Assembly (NCBI GenBank): GCA_033807775.1
Contig: CM066321.1
Coordinates: forward strand, 44,182,850-44,246,849
Reading direction: 5' to 3'
Length of the DNA stretch: 64,000 nucleotides
Source of the DNA: Saussurea involucrata
Lineage: Eukaryota; Streptophyta; Magnoliopsida; Asterales; Asteraceae
Part shown: positions 32,340-44,249 of the stretch, one piece after another
Position numbering within the stretch: the first letter of the stretch is position 1
How the letters are laid out: each line of letters starts with the position of its first letter
Program-made: the position numbers and the translations under genes
The notes under the pieces: generated by a model
Told to the model about the DNA's origin: nothing
Databases searched by the model: none
What the model saw: only the letters and a program-made list of their open reading frames with translations

Positions 32340-34276
32340 TGTAACACCCTAAAATTCAGGGCCAACTTAAACCTCAAATAACAAAGTTATGATCACCAAA
32401 ATATCAGACTTTTATAAACCAAAGGATCAAAAGGTAAATTTCTATATATACATTAAGTCGTCTAACTTAAATAATCTGATCAATCTAATTATACATCACA
32501 ATAAGATCAACTAGATTATCTAAGGCTCGTCCCAAAAGTCATCAAAAGAATATCCTGATCCTTTGTTAACACCAAGTCCGATTCCCTTCAACTGTAGTCT
32601 CACTTCCCAAGCTATTTCCCCAGAGCCAGTACCTGGTAAGACAGTTTAATTTGAAACATTAGGCTTTCGCCTAGTGAGATTATCCAAATCAAATTAAAAT
32701 TTAACAAATAAAATATTAACAGATATATCAAACCTGTTATCAGCCATCTTACCATACCAAGCTCTTATCAACCATTAGAATCCACCTATTCCCTTACTTA
32801 TGACTAATTCATCTAGTCATCATACTACCATCAAGAATTACTATAAATCCCACCGGATTATAAGTAACTCCAACTCCCAGAAATTACAGTTTCCAAACCT
32901 GCTTCTTTCTGAATTAAGATTACAATTTCTCAACAATGAAGGTATCTCATCTTTCGTTTGAAATGGGAATTACAACTCTAAGTCTGCTATTCCTCATTTC
33001 ATTTCCTCCCCACCTTGAATCACTGGTCCCCCAAATGAGATTTTATCGCGATCAACAACCACCAGAGACCCTCACAGATGATTCAAGATTCACTCCAACA
33101 ACTAGAAATACATCCCAACGGTCCCTGGCTAGTAAACGGTTCTCATTATACCGTACTTTATGCCCACTAGACCAGATGTATATTTCTAGCCAACGCCACA
33201 CAATAATGGTGTATCATCACTCATTCTATTGTACACTAAAGCTATACAATTCAACATATATTCTATATCTCTATGTACAGAATATTAATTTCAACGATTA
33301 TCCCCACTTTGCCATTTAGCATCGGGAATCAACATCTCAACAATTAACAACAACTCCGGACTCATAAATAAGTCCTTACAATTTAACATAACATGGTTTT
33401 TACATCAACAACAGAGTTATAAACATATAACAAATAGCATATATACCTCAGATTATGTTCCTCATAAACCCATAAAAATGATACTGGAATGGCTCAAAGT
33501 TCGCAACCCACTGTAGCGAAAAGCTACACTTTTCGCAAGCCAAAGCTGCGAAAAGTTCAGAACTCGCAACCCTCTGTTGCGAAAACTCCAGAACTCGCAA
33601 CCCTCTGTTGCGAAAACCCCACTTTTCGCAACCCTCTATTGCGAAAACCTTCACTTTGCGCAACCTACTGTTGCGAAAAGTTCACTGTTCATCGTCACTT
33701 TCATCTGTTAAGCCAGTCTCGATTTTTCTTAACCATTAAGCATTCTAAGTGGTTCAATAACAATTACAACACATCTATTAACATTCTCATTGCTTAATTT
33801 TAAAGAAAGTTGAATAACTCACCTTAATGAAACTGAGCTCTGATCGATTTCTTCACAGCTTCAAGTTAACTTCCCAAAACAGTTCTAAACAAATAATTAT
33901 GCAATTAATTAACTTCCTTACAAGAATCAATAGAAGGATTCAAGTTTCTTACCACAAAATCACCAAACCAATTTTCTCTTCTTCTTTTCTTCTTCTCGAA
34001 TTCTTTCTCTCTGTCTCGCTTTCTCTATCTCTCTCTGTTCTAATTTAATTTCTTTTTGTTAAACAAACTAATCAAGGAAATCAGTATTTAAAAATACTGA
34101 TTATTCTCCATATGACACCTCATTTTAATTAATGAGTCATAAACTCAATTTCCAATATACACCCCAAACTTTCAAATAAGAACAAATCAACCCTCCAAGT
34201 TAATTTTCTCAAAAATAAATTGTACCAAAATACAATTTATCTACTATTAATTACAATGAAATTTCGGGGTGTTACA
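32340..34276 (-). repeat. Element D 3' LTR
   Basis: 1937 bp, with one extra 31-bp unit relative to the other LTR in the block near 33550-33620 (CTCGCAACCCTCTGTTGCGA type). Open frames here at 32936 and 33489 recur in the other LTR and are not genes. Confidence 0.88.
33490..33690. repeat. Short tandem GCGAAAA repeats in the element D LTR
   Basis: Six to seven ~31-bp units combining TTCGCAACC and TGTTGCGAAAA, so each unit also contains inverted TTTTCGCAA/TTGCGAAAA halves that could fold. The same array with one unit fewer is at 39236-39400. Confidence 0.8.
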
Positions 34277-37200
34277 ATACTCCCCAACTTGAAAAGGATT
34301 TCGTCCCCAAAATCAAACTAAGCAAACAATTGAGGGTATCGTTTATTCATTTCTTCCTCCGACTCTAAAGCCACATTAACAACTCAAAGATATAATACCA
34401 TTATACCTATAATCACTCTCTTAGATTGTAATTTATCAAATATTTCTCTAAGATCGATTCTCGCTCCTTCACATAACAATTTTTCTCATCAATTATGCTT
34501 CAATAACTATGACAATCCATCATTGCATCCATGACTTACACGTTTCTTTGATACAAAATGCTATCACCTTCTCACATTACTATCGCACCACACAAACACG
34601 CTGCAACCAAGCACTAAGGGGTTGTATATCAAAGGTGATAACTCCATTGAACTTGTAGTATGTCTACATTCTTAAGTCCAATATTTCTATCCTTGCTTCC
34701 CCACGTTAGTATGGAATACTATTTTCACGTATTACTTGTCTCTTTCTCCCAACTTTCCACATACCGATAGTATTTTCTCCTTATGAAACATAACTAAACA
34801 ATTTCACCAAGATTTCTAACTTAAAACATTCAACCAAGTTATCTTGAAACGACATTACCGTTCAAAGTTACTACCATTCTTAGATCTTCAACTAATAATT
34901 TCTCGTACATTTCTTTCACACATAAGGAGCAACTTATATTCCTTAACGACCTTGCCTCCGCTACACCACATTGACCGACATACTCATCATCTTTATTAAA
35001 CTTCCAGTGATTCAAAGTACAACTTAATTGGAAACTCATACCATCAAAATTTCTTTGGATAAACACTCACCACTGCTCCGACATTCTATTCCGATATAAG
35101 CCATATTAACAAGTTATCTTACAAACCACATGCTCCATCAACTTTATTGACAACTAGTACTTTCCAACCGGAATTCCCGAAACTTCCATTCGGATACTTC
35201 TTCTTTCTAACATCACGTCTCATACTAGATGACACATGTATTTTGCCAATTAATGCTACTACTCGTTCGTACATTCTCCACCCATAACATTTACCACAGA
35301 CCATGTCTCTCATAGTCATTCGTACATAATTAATTTTATAATCCTGTTTTCTCGCCCAAATACCCGAGTCTATATCACTAAATATCTCCTCCCCAACTTT
35401 AGTTGAACTACCACTCACGATTTTCTATTTAACTTGAAACTTATTCGTTCTTACTAGCTCTTTGTAATTCCAATACGTTGCATAGACAGGGTACAATTCC
35501 TCACAGATCAACACAATCTATACACCCCCTTTGTTCATCTCTAGTATTTCATTTTTTTTAAATCTTCCACATCGTAAGTAAACACTTATCTAAAAGCAAC
35601 AGTCCTTCACTGTTCTAACATTCCCACCAAGTGATCCTTCAACTTTTAAGCTCCTGATTTAAACTTAACATTCATACATGATCCCAAAAGGATAACCAAT
35701 GCATTCACGTCATATAAACTTCAATTTTTTTAATACCGTTCCTGCAAGTTCAACCCCAAGCCTACGTCAAGCTTATCAAATCGGGTCAAAGTTCTTAAGA
35801 CTTAACTGAGTCCAAAACCGAGTCATCTACTCAAAGGATCTAAAGATTATTTATCAATATTAACTCACGCAATTTAAATACATCTAACTCACATTATGCA
35901 ACATACGCACCGAGGCGTGATAATATTACGACCCCTTCATTGCTACTTTCCCAATGAAGTCAATTCATTTGCAAGTACACGTAAATGCAACTCTTTTCAC
36001 ACTCCACAATGCCTATAATACGCCCAGGTTCATTAGTTCCAAAGATACTAAGAACAAGTAAAATATCAAACAGTCTTCACACCTAAGACCAACACTTAAA
36101 CCGTCACTGGTTCAAATACAATGCAGTTAAGCATATAACACATCCAATACTCCATCTCGAGTCACTAAAACTGACAAACATTCAAAAGACTCATTTGAAT
36201 ATAAATCAGGCCTTTAAGGCCAAAACAAACGTTTGGTTAAACACGTGTCACTCACACGGTTACGTAAACCAAAATGCCTCTTTACTCAAAATCTTTACCT
36301 TATTAATCCCTTAATTGGCCATCGACCCCAAAATAAAAGTTTATCATTCTCAAAACATTCACATGGTCGGATTTACAAAAATCCCCCAATTGTGTCGCAC
36401 ACACTAATAACCACTTTGCGCATATCCTCTGCATAACAACATACCGGTATTGCTCACGGTTTTGTTCCTACCCGCACAGGCATACGCGGGACGCATCCAG
36501 ACCGCACCCAGTGACAGACAAAAGGCCTCATACACCTTACACAACTATCGCCTTCAAAGTCAAAACTTGACATGTCAATACTTCCTTAACCCTGAACCTA
36601 ATCCTTCCTCCAGACACGACCGACCCTCGGCAACTGTATTACTAGTCACCGAACAAGGATACAGACCCTCATATTATTGTTACTAAAGTCCACTTTTAAC
36701 TCTCCCACTGTTCATCTCTCGTTTGAATACAATTACTAAAACCACAAACTTTCTCCCAAGGTTTATCCAACACCTCTCCACTCTTGGAGTTCATTCTTAG
36801 CTTACAGCGTAATACTCTACGACCTAGCGAGTTCATAGCCTTCATGCATGACAATATAATAAATAACTCAATCCACCCTTTTCTCATTTAAATAAACAAC
36901 ATTCGGAACAACGTGGGCACACACGACCCCAATCATTTTCATAACTCCCATGTACTACACAACGATCTCAAAAATCGTTTGTATATAAATTTTCGTAAAA
37001 CTCAATCCTTCTCAACCAAAAGATGTTGTTACAACAGTAATATCTTAAATGAAGATCTTTTCATACAACAAAAGTTTAAAATTTACTGCCATAAAGTAAA
37101 CTAGTCGTTTCTCACACTCATTTATATGATATCATCAAATCAATACCTTTGTTGGTTATAAAAAGTTTACTGATCAACACTTTCTTGACCTATTTTCTAT

Positions 37201-38082
37201 CATACAACTTTTTATGTAAAGTATGAAGTATTTTGCAAGTTGCTAAGCTCCAAAATTTCGTTAGGCAGCGTAATTGAAATTGCCCTTTTTCTTTAAATAC
37301 ATACTTGCACATACTAATTCGTCCTTGAATAAAACTGTTATTTATGCATTTGGTTTGAAATCAAGAAAACTCATGTAACATACACTAAAACACCATGCAT
37401 AAAACTTACTCGCAATGAAGGCTACTTACTCAAACAAGGTCAATCGTTTTAATTACGTAACTTATCATTGACACTCTACTTCCGACCAGAGGTCGCCCTC
37501 TCGGCCTTATAATAATTGCTATACATGCATTCCATGGCCCCCATACTCAACCATGTCATACTAATTCCGTCTTAATCAATCATCTCATACTCTATCTCTG
37601 CACATATCAAATCACCTATTAAAGGTTGCCTTGGCGGACTTTCATGAGTCCCACTAATTCCAGGTTGTCCTTCCAACCCCCAATCATTTACTGCTTTGTC
37701 CTCTAAAGGACCTTGGTGGCGTATTCACCATCACTCTACTATAACTTACAGGGATAACCACGAGAAATGGTTATGCACTTACATACATACAAAACGTACT
37801 TTACCGATCGTTAGTCACTGTAACAATTCAGAAATAGACATGCTCGTGTAACAATATATTCATAATAACAGTAGCTAATTGAAATTGTGAACATATCACA
37901 CAGGAGAATCCCCGTTATCATTGTCACAACACTAATTTCACGTATTTCCGTTAACTCTAAGACTATCCTGTCTTAACACTTGTACCCATATCTCACATAT
38001 CATAACCTACTACATCTCAGCTTAAGTCTAAGTATCTCATAAGCATACTTAGTTCGCTTAAACTAGTGCTCTGATACCATAC
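34277..38082 (-). other. Element D interior, non-coding
   Basis: 3.8 kb with only short frames on both strands. Next to the 3' LTR the minus strand reads EEMNKRYPQLFA then stop, resembling the last residues of Ty3-type pol proteins with a chromodomain (from memory). No RT, integrase or protease motif seen on either strand. Confidence 0.6.
38069..38080 (-). promoter_or_regulatory. Element D primer-binding site (initiator Met tRNA type)
   Basis: The minus strand reads TGGTATCAGAGC two bases after the 5' LTR, complementary to the 3' end of plant initiator methionine tRNA. Confidence 0.8.
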
Positions 38083-39988
38083 TGTAACACCCTAAAATTC
38101 AGGGCCAAGTTAAATCTCAAATAACAAAGTTATGATCACCAAAATATCAGACTTTTATAAACCAAAGGATCAAAAGGTAAATTTCTATATATACATTAAG
38201 TCGTCTAACTTAAATAATCTGATCAATCTAATTATACATCACAATAAGATCAACTAGATTATCTAAGGCTCGTCCCAAAAGTCATCAAAAGAATATCCTG
38301 ATCCTTTGTTAACACCAAGTCCGATTCCCTTCAACTGTAGTCTCACTTCCCAAGCTATTTCCCCAGAGCCAGTACCTGCTAAGACAGTTTAATTTGAAAC
38401 ATTAGGCTTTCGCCTAGTGAGATTATCCAAATCAAATTAAAATTTAACAAATAAAATATTAACAGATATATCAAACCTGTTATCAGCCATCTTACCATAC
38501 CAAGCTCTTATCAACCATTAGAATCCACCTATTCCCTTACTTATGACTAATTCATCTAGTCATCATACTACCATCAAGAATTACTATAAATCCCACCGGA
38601 TTATAAGTAACTCCAACTCCCAGAAATTACAGTTTCCAAACCTGCTTCTTTCTGAATTAAGATTACAATTTCTCAACAATGAAGATATCTCATCTTTCGT
38701 TTGAAATGGGAATTACAACTCTAAGTCTGCTATTCCTCATTTCATTTCCTCCCCACCTTGAATCACTGGTCCCCCAAATGAGATTTTATCGCGATCAACA
38801 ACCACCAGAGACCCTCACAGATGATTCAAGATTCACTCCAACAACTAGAAATACATCCCAACGGTCCCTGGCTAGTAAACGGTTCTCATTATACCGTACT
38901 TTATGCCCACTAGACCAGATGTATATTTCTAGCCAACGCCACACAATAATGGTGTATCATCACTCATTCTATTGTACACTAAAGCTATACAATTCAACAT
39001 ATATTATATATCTCTATGTACAGAATATTAATTTCAACGATTATCCCCACTTTGCCATTTAGCATCGGGAATCAACATCTCAACAATTAACAACAACTCC
39101 GGACTCATAAATAAGTCCTTACAATTTAACATAACATGGTTTTTACATCAACAACAGAGTTATAAACATATAACAAATAGCATATATACCTCAGATTATG
39201 TTCCTCATAAACCCATAAAAATGATACTGGAATGGCTCAAAGTTCGCAACCCACTGTAGCGAAAAGCTACACTTTTCGCAAGCCAAAGCTGCGAAAAGTT
39301 CAGAACTCGCAACCCTCTGTTGCGAAAACCCCACTTTTCGCAACCCTCTATTGCGAAAACCTTCACTTTGCGCAACCTACTGTTGCGAAAAGTTCACTGT
39401 TCATCGTCACTTTCATCTGTTAAGCCAGTCTCGATTTTTCTTAACCATTAAGCATTCTAAGTGGTTCAATAACAGTTACAACACATCTATTAACATTCTC
39501 ATTGCTTAATTTTAAAGAAAGTTGAATAACTCACCTTAATGAAACTGAGCTCTGATCGATTTCTTCACAGCTTCAAGTTAACTTCCCAAAACAGTTCTAA
39601 ACAAATAATTATGCAATTAATTAACTTCCTTACAAGAATCAATAGAAGGATTCAAGTTTCTTACCACAAAATCACCAAACCAATTTTCTCTTCTTCTTTT
39701 CTTCTTCTCGAATTCTTTCTCTCTGTCTCGCTTTCTCTATCTCTCTCTGTTCTAATTTAATTTCTTTTTGTTAAACAAATTAATCAAGGAAATCAGTATT
39801 TAAAAATACTGATTATTCTCCATATGACACCTCATTTTAATTAAAGAGTCATAAACTCAATTTCCAATATACACCCCAAACTTTCAAATAAGAACAAATC
39901 AACCCTCCAAGTTAATTTTCTCAAAAATAAATTGTACCAAAATACAATTTATCTACTATTAATTACAATGAAATTTCGGGGTGTTACA
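38083..39988 (-). repeat. Element D 5' LTR
   Basis: 1906 bp, nearly identical to 32340-34276 apart from about eight substitutions and one 31-bp repeat unit. Confidence 0.88.
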
Positions 39989-40385
39989 AGCTGCCAGTTA
40001 GATTTAGAGCAGACCTGATTGCTCCGGGATTGATCTACGCTTCTCCAAACTCGGTTTCAAAGAGGATTACGTCCACCATTTTGTCAGGGTTCTTGGTGGA
40101 GGCAACCTGAGATCTTCTGGCAATGTACCAAAATTGGGCAAGTAGGTTCTTGTGAGCCGGGGGTTTGATTGTCAGCGCTGTCGCTAGAGGACAACTCTTT
40201 AGGAAGTTTACAGCGTCATCGAGATGAGTGACCTGTTTCTTTAGGGGAAAGTTGAACATGGCGTAGGGGTTGTTACCATGGAATGTAATCTGGTCCATTG
40301 AGTGACCCATGTTAGGAGCTTTGGTAATTTCAGTCTTGTCTGAAGTTGTTGGGGTTGCAGTGTTGGTAGAGTCAGTAGTTGCCAT
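39989..40385 (-). pseudogene. Sirevirus A ORF3, N-terminal part upstream of element D
   Basis: The likely start is the ATG at 40385 (MATTDSTNTATPTT), about 580 bp after pol. Then comes a conserved region with MDQITFHGNNPYAMFNFPLK, SCPLATALTIKPP and AQFWYIARRSQ. The longer frame reaching back to 40667 is upstream leader. An in-frame TAG at 40032-40034 replaces a sense codon found in element B. The reading then meets element D at the AGCTG duplication and continues at 32334. Confidence 0.7.
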
Positions 40386-40968
40386 TTCTGTTTTGTTGAA
40401 GTAGAAGAAGATTAACACAGATTCTGGAAGAAATAATCCAAATGCAACAGTGAGTTCTTGCGTTTGAGAGTAAGTTCGCGTAAAAGGTAAAAATATAAAC
40501 TCAAAGGGTTTATATAGTGAGAGTAGAGAGAGAAAAACTAAGAGCGGGAAAAGTTTTTCATGATGGCACGTGACACGTCCCTTAAATCTTATTGGACAAG
40601 AAAACGAAACGGACGAGTGTGTCAGACGAAAAGGCGTGCCGTGGTTTATCCGTTGTGATGACGTCAAAAACGTCCTTTCATATTTTAAGGTGTCTCTGAG
40701 GGTTTAAAAAAAACTCAGGGACATTTATAAAATAAGAAGCACTGATTACAAATATCAGTGAGATTTAAGAATTTCAAAAGAATCACTGAAAGGAAGAGAT
40801 ATTTAGCGATGTAATTTATTTTGAAATCTTGCATGCTGAGGCGAGTGTCAATGATTAAGGGAGAGAACATACCTTGATATCAGCGAATCAATTTGTTCAG
40901 AGATTAGATGATTAATAAGGATATAACAGTTTATATTATCACTGATCAAATGCTTACCGCTGAAGATT
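40386..40968 (-). other. Spacer between Sirevirus A pol and ORF3
   Basis: Non-coding. Its sequence is matched by 63705-64000 behind the pol of element C, showing that C shares the same layout and that C's ORF3 would begin beyond the window. Confidence 0.6.
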
Positions 40969-43900
40969 TTATTCTTCTAGGTTCAGCATTCCAAGCTCGC
41001 TGATGAGAAAGTTAAATCTTGTCTCATCAAGAGGTTTGGTGAAAAGATCAGCTAACTGAAAGTCAGTGGGAATAAAATGAAGTTCTATATCACCATTCCT
41101 CACATGATCTCTGATAAAATGATACATGATCTCGATGTGTTTGGTCTTTGATTGTAGCACTGGATTGTTTGCTATGGCGATGGCACTAGTGCTGTCGCAA
41201 TAGATTGGAATTTTAGAGAGCTGAAGGTCATAGTCTAGTAGTTGATTTCTCATCCATAAGACTTGAGAACAACAACTTCCAGTGGCTACGTACTCAGCTT
41301 CAGTGGTTGAGGTGGACACTGAGTTTTGCTTTTTACTTGTCCAACTCACCAGTTTTCCACCCAGGAGCTGACAGCCTCCTGTGGTGCTTTTCCTATCCAA
41401 TTTGCATCCTGCAAAATCTCTATCTGAATAGGCGATTAGATCAAACCCCGAGTCTTTGGGATACCAAAGACCTAGAATAGGAGTACCGTTAAGGTATCGA
41501 AAGATACGCTTTACAACGATTAAATGAGATTCCTTAGGTTCAGATTGATATCTTGCACACAAACAAGTTGCATACATAATATCAGGACGACTAGTTGTAA
41601 GATACAGAAGAGAGCCGATCATCCCATGGTACGCTGTGACATTAACAGGTTTCCTGAAGGATCTTTGTTAAGTGTCAGCGGTGGTGCCATTGGGGTTTTC
41701 ATAGCTGAGCTTTGAGTTAAATCAAACTTTTTCAGCATATCTTTAACTTACTTACCTTGGTGAATAAAAGTACCTTTTTCATTCTGTTTGATTTGGAGAC
41801 CAAGGAAATATGCCAGTTCACCCATCATACTCATTTTATATTCAACTTTCATTCTTTCAGCGAAACGAGTACATAAGTCAGGGTTAGTAGAACCAAATAT
41901 AATATCATCGACATATATTTGAACAAGAATGATATGACCTTTTACTTTCCTGAAAAATAGAGTTTTATCGATTTTACCACACTCAAATTTTTCAATATGG
42001 AGATAAGTAGAGAGAGTGTCATACCATGCACGAGGAGCTTGCTTTAAGCCATAGAGTGCCTTATCCTGTTTATATACATAACCCGTATGCTTAGGATCAG
42101 TGAATCCTGGAGGTTGTTCAACATATACATCTTCACTCAGCCTTCCGTTGAGAAATGCTGATTTTACATCCATTTGATAAACTTTGAAATCTTTGTGAAC
42201 GGTGTATGTTAAGAATAGACGAATAGCTTCGAGTCTTGCCACTGGGGAAAATGTTTCGTTATAGTCTATGCCTTCCTCTTGTCTGTATCCCTGAGCAACA
42301 AGACGAGCCTTGTTGCGGGTTACAGTTCCATGTTCATCCAACTTGTTTCGGTAGACCCATTTAGTGCCTATCACTGACTTGTCAGATGGTCTTGGAACGA
42401 GATTCCAAACTTTGTTTCTTTCAAATTCAGTAAGCTCTTCTTGCATAGCGCTGACCCAGTTTGGATCTCTGAGGGCATCATCTGTTTTCTTTGGCTCAAT
42501 CAGAGAAATAAAGTTAACAAATAAACAAATATTACCTGCACTTCATCGAGTCTGAACACCAGTGTTTAGATCACCAAGAATTTGATCAATGGGGTGATTT
42601 ATAGTCCATCGCTGAGTCGGAGCATTATTAGCTGACTCAGTTTGAGCTTCTGGAGGAGCTGAAGAAGATGCTTCAGCAACTTCTGGTATTTCAGGCAAGA
42701 GAGGAAGGGGTTTAGATGTCATTTCATTCACTGATTGCTGAGAAGTAGATGGTATATCTGAGGTAGATGGTTCAGAAGCAGGCATAGTGGTAAGAGGAAC
42801 AGCTGAAACCCATGAAGATTCAGCTTCACTTGTCTGCATGCTTGAGATGATAGTAGGATCATCATCAGCGGTAGGAGTGTTGACTTGAGGGATAGGAGCA
42901 GCTTCTGAATCACCAAGATGAGAAAACATCCATTGATTCATTTCTTCAGTATCAGCAGAAGGTCTTGAGTTCGCTAAACGGGATTCGTCAAAAGTGACGT
43001 GGATTGTTTCTTCTACAGTTTGTCTTCTTCGATTGAAAACTCTGAAGGCTTTGGAGACTGAAGAATATCCAAGAAATAGTCCATCATCAACCTTGGGATC
43101 AAACTTTTCTAGGGCATCCCTGTTGTTCAGTATGAAACACTGACATCCAAAGATGTGAAGAAAGCTAATTGAAGGCTTTCTCCCATGGAAAAGTTCATAC
43201 GCTGTTTTCTTGAATCTTTTGACAATCAACGACCTGTTTTGAGTAAAACAAGCAGTGTTGACATCTTTTGCCCAGAACTGAGTAGGTAGATGAGAATCGC
43301 TAAGCATTGATCGTGCAACTTCGATGATCGTTCGATTTCTTCTTTCAGCGACTCCATTTTGCTGTGGTGTTCTCACAGAAGAAAGGTTGTGAGAAATACC
43401 CTTGCTTTCGAAGAAGTTTTCAAGAGAACTGTTTTTGACTTCAGTCCCATGATCACTCCTTATCGAGCGAACAATCATATTATTCAGGACTACCATTTTC
43501 CTGACGAAAGTGATGAGTTCTTCAGGGGTGTCACTCTTAGAACGGAGAAACATAACCCAGGTGTAGCGAGAGAATTCATCAACTATGACCGGTGTATATT
43601 TCTTTCCAGCGATGGATTGTTCGTTAACAGGGCCAAACAGATCCATGTGAAGAAGTTGAAGAGGAGATGATATTGAGGAAACTTGCTTAGATTTAAAGCT
43701 TGCTTTGGTTTGTTTCCCTTTTTCACAGGCTGAACATAGAGATTCCTTAGCGTATGAATGTTGAGGAAGACCAGTGACTAACTCTTTTGAAGAAAGAGTA
43801 TTCAGTGTCTTGAAGTTGAGATGAGAGAGCCTCTTATGCCATAGCCAGTTTACATCAGATGAGGCTTTTGAGAAGAAACAGGAATTCTTAGTGGTTGTCG

Positions 43901-44245
43901 AGTCCATGTTTATAACATAAACATTTTCCAAACGATATTCGCTGAGAGCAATCTTCTCCTTTTTGTCAAGGACAAAGCAGGATTCCTTAGTGAAACACAC
44001 TTTGTAATCCTTGTCACATAGCTGACTGATGCTTAGAAGATTATGCTTCATTCCTTCAACATATGCGACTCTTCTGAAGGTAGTTGTACCATTAGAGAGT
44101 ACCCCAAACCCTCGGGTATAGCCTTTTCCATTTCTACCAAAGGTCACTGAGGGACCTTTCTCTTCCTTATATTCAGCGAGCAGGTTCTTTTTGCCAGCAT
44201 ATGTCTAGAGCATCCGCTATCGAGATACCAGATACCCTTCAGGAC
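40969..44245 (-). pseudogene. Sirevirus A pol (protease, integrase, RT, RNase H), broken
   Basis: Homologous along its length to the pol of element C. It begins with the protease motif WYLDSGCSRHM near 44215, followed by a one-base frameshift. It contains the integrase zinc motif and DDE residues, RT with YVDDIIFGS and RNase H with YSDRDFAGC, ending LGMLNLEE at 40972. Breaks: frameshift near 44200, TGA at about 42543, TAA at 41748-41750 in place of a Tyr codon, and a frameshift near 41660. The enzyme set would have copied and integrated the element's RNA in a cytoplasmic particle. Not functional now. Confidence 0.85.
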
Positions 44246-44249
44246 CTGC

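Larger units (their letters stand above)
32340..39988 (-). mobile_element. Element D: young LTR retrotransposon with non-coding interior (LARD-like)
   Basis: Two LTRs (32340-34276, 1937 bp; 38083-39988, 1906 bp) starting TGTAACACCC and ending GGTGTTACA. AGCTG flanks both sides (32335-32339 and 39989-39993). The primer site complement (GCTCTGATACCA at 38069-38080) and the purine tract (CTTGGGGAGTAT on the minus strand) show minus orientation. The 3.8-kb interior has no gag or pol frame; only its last codons resemble a Ty3 chromodomain tail. By hand count the LTRs differ at about eight bases plus one 31-bp indel. Confidence 0.88.

Noticed and set aside
32936..33797. Plus-strand proteins of ~100-127 residues in the element D LTR (also at 38679 and 39232)
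   Set aside because: They lie in LTRs, repeat in both copies, and one is simply the GCGAAAA minisatellite translated.
34277..38082. A hidden pol in element D
   Set aside because: I looked for RT, integrase and protease motifs on both strands and found none; only short frames exist.
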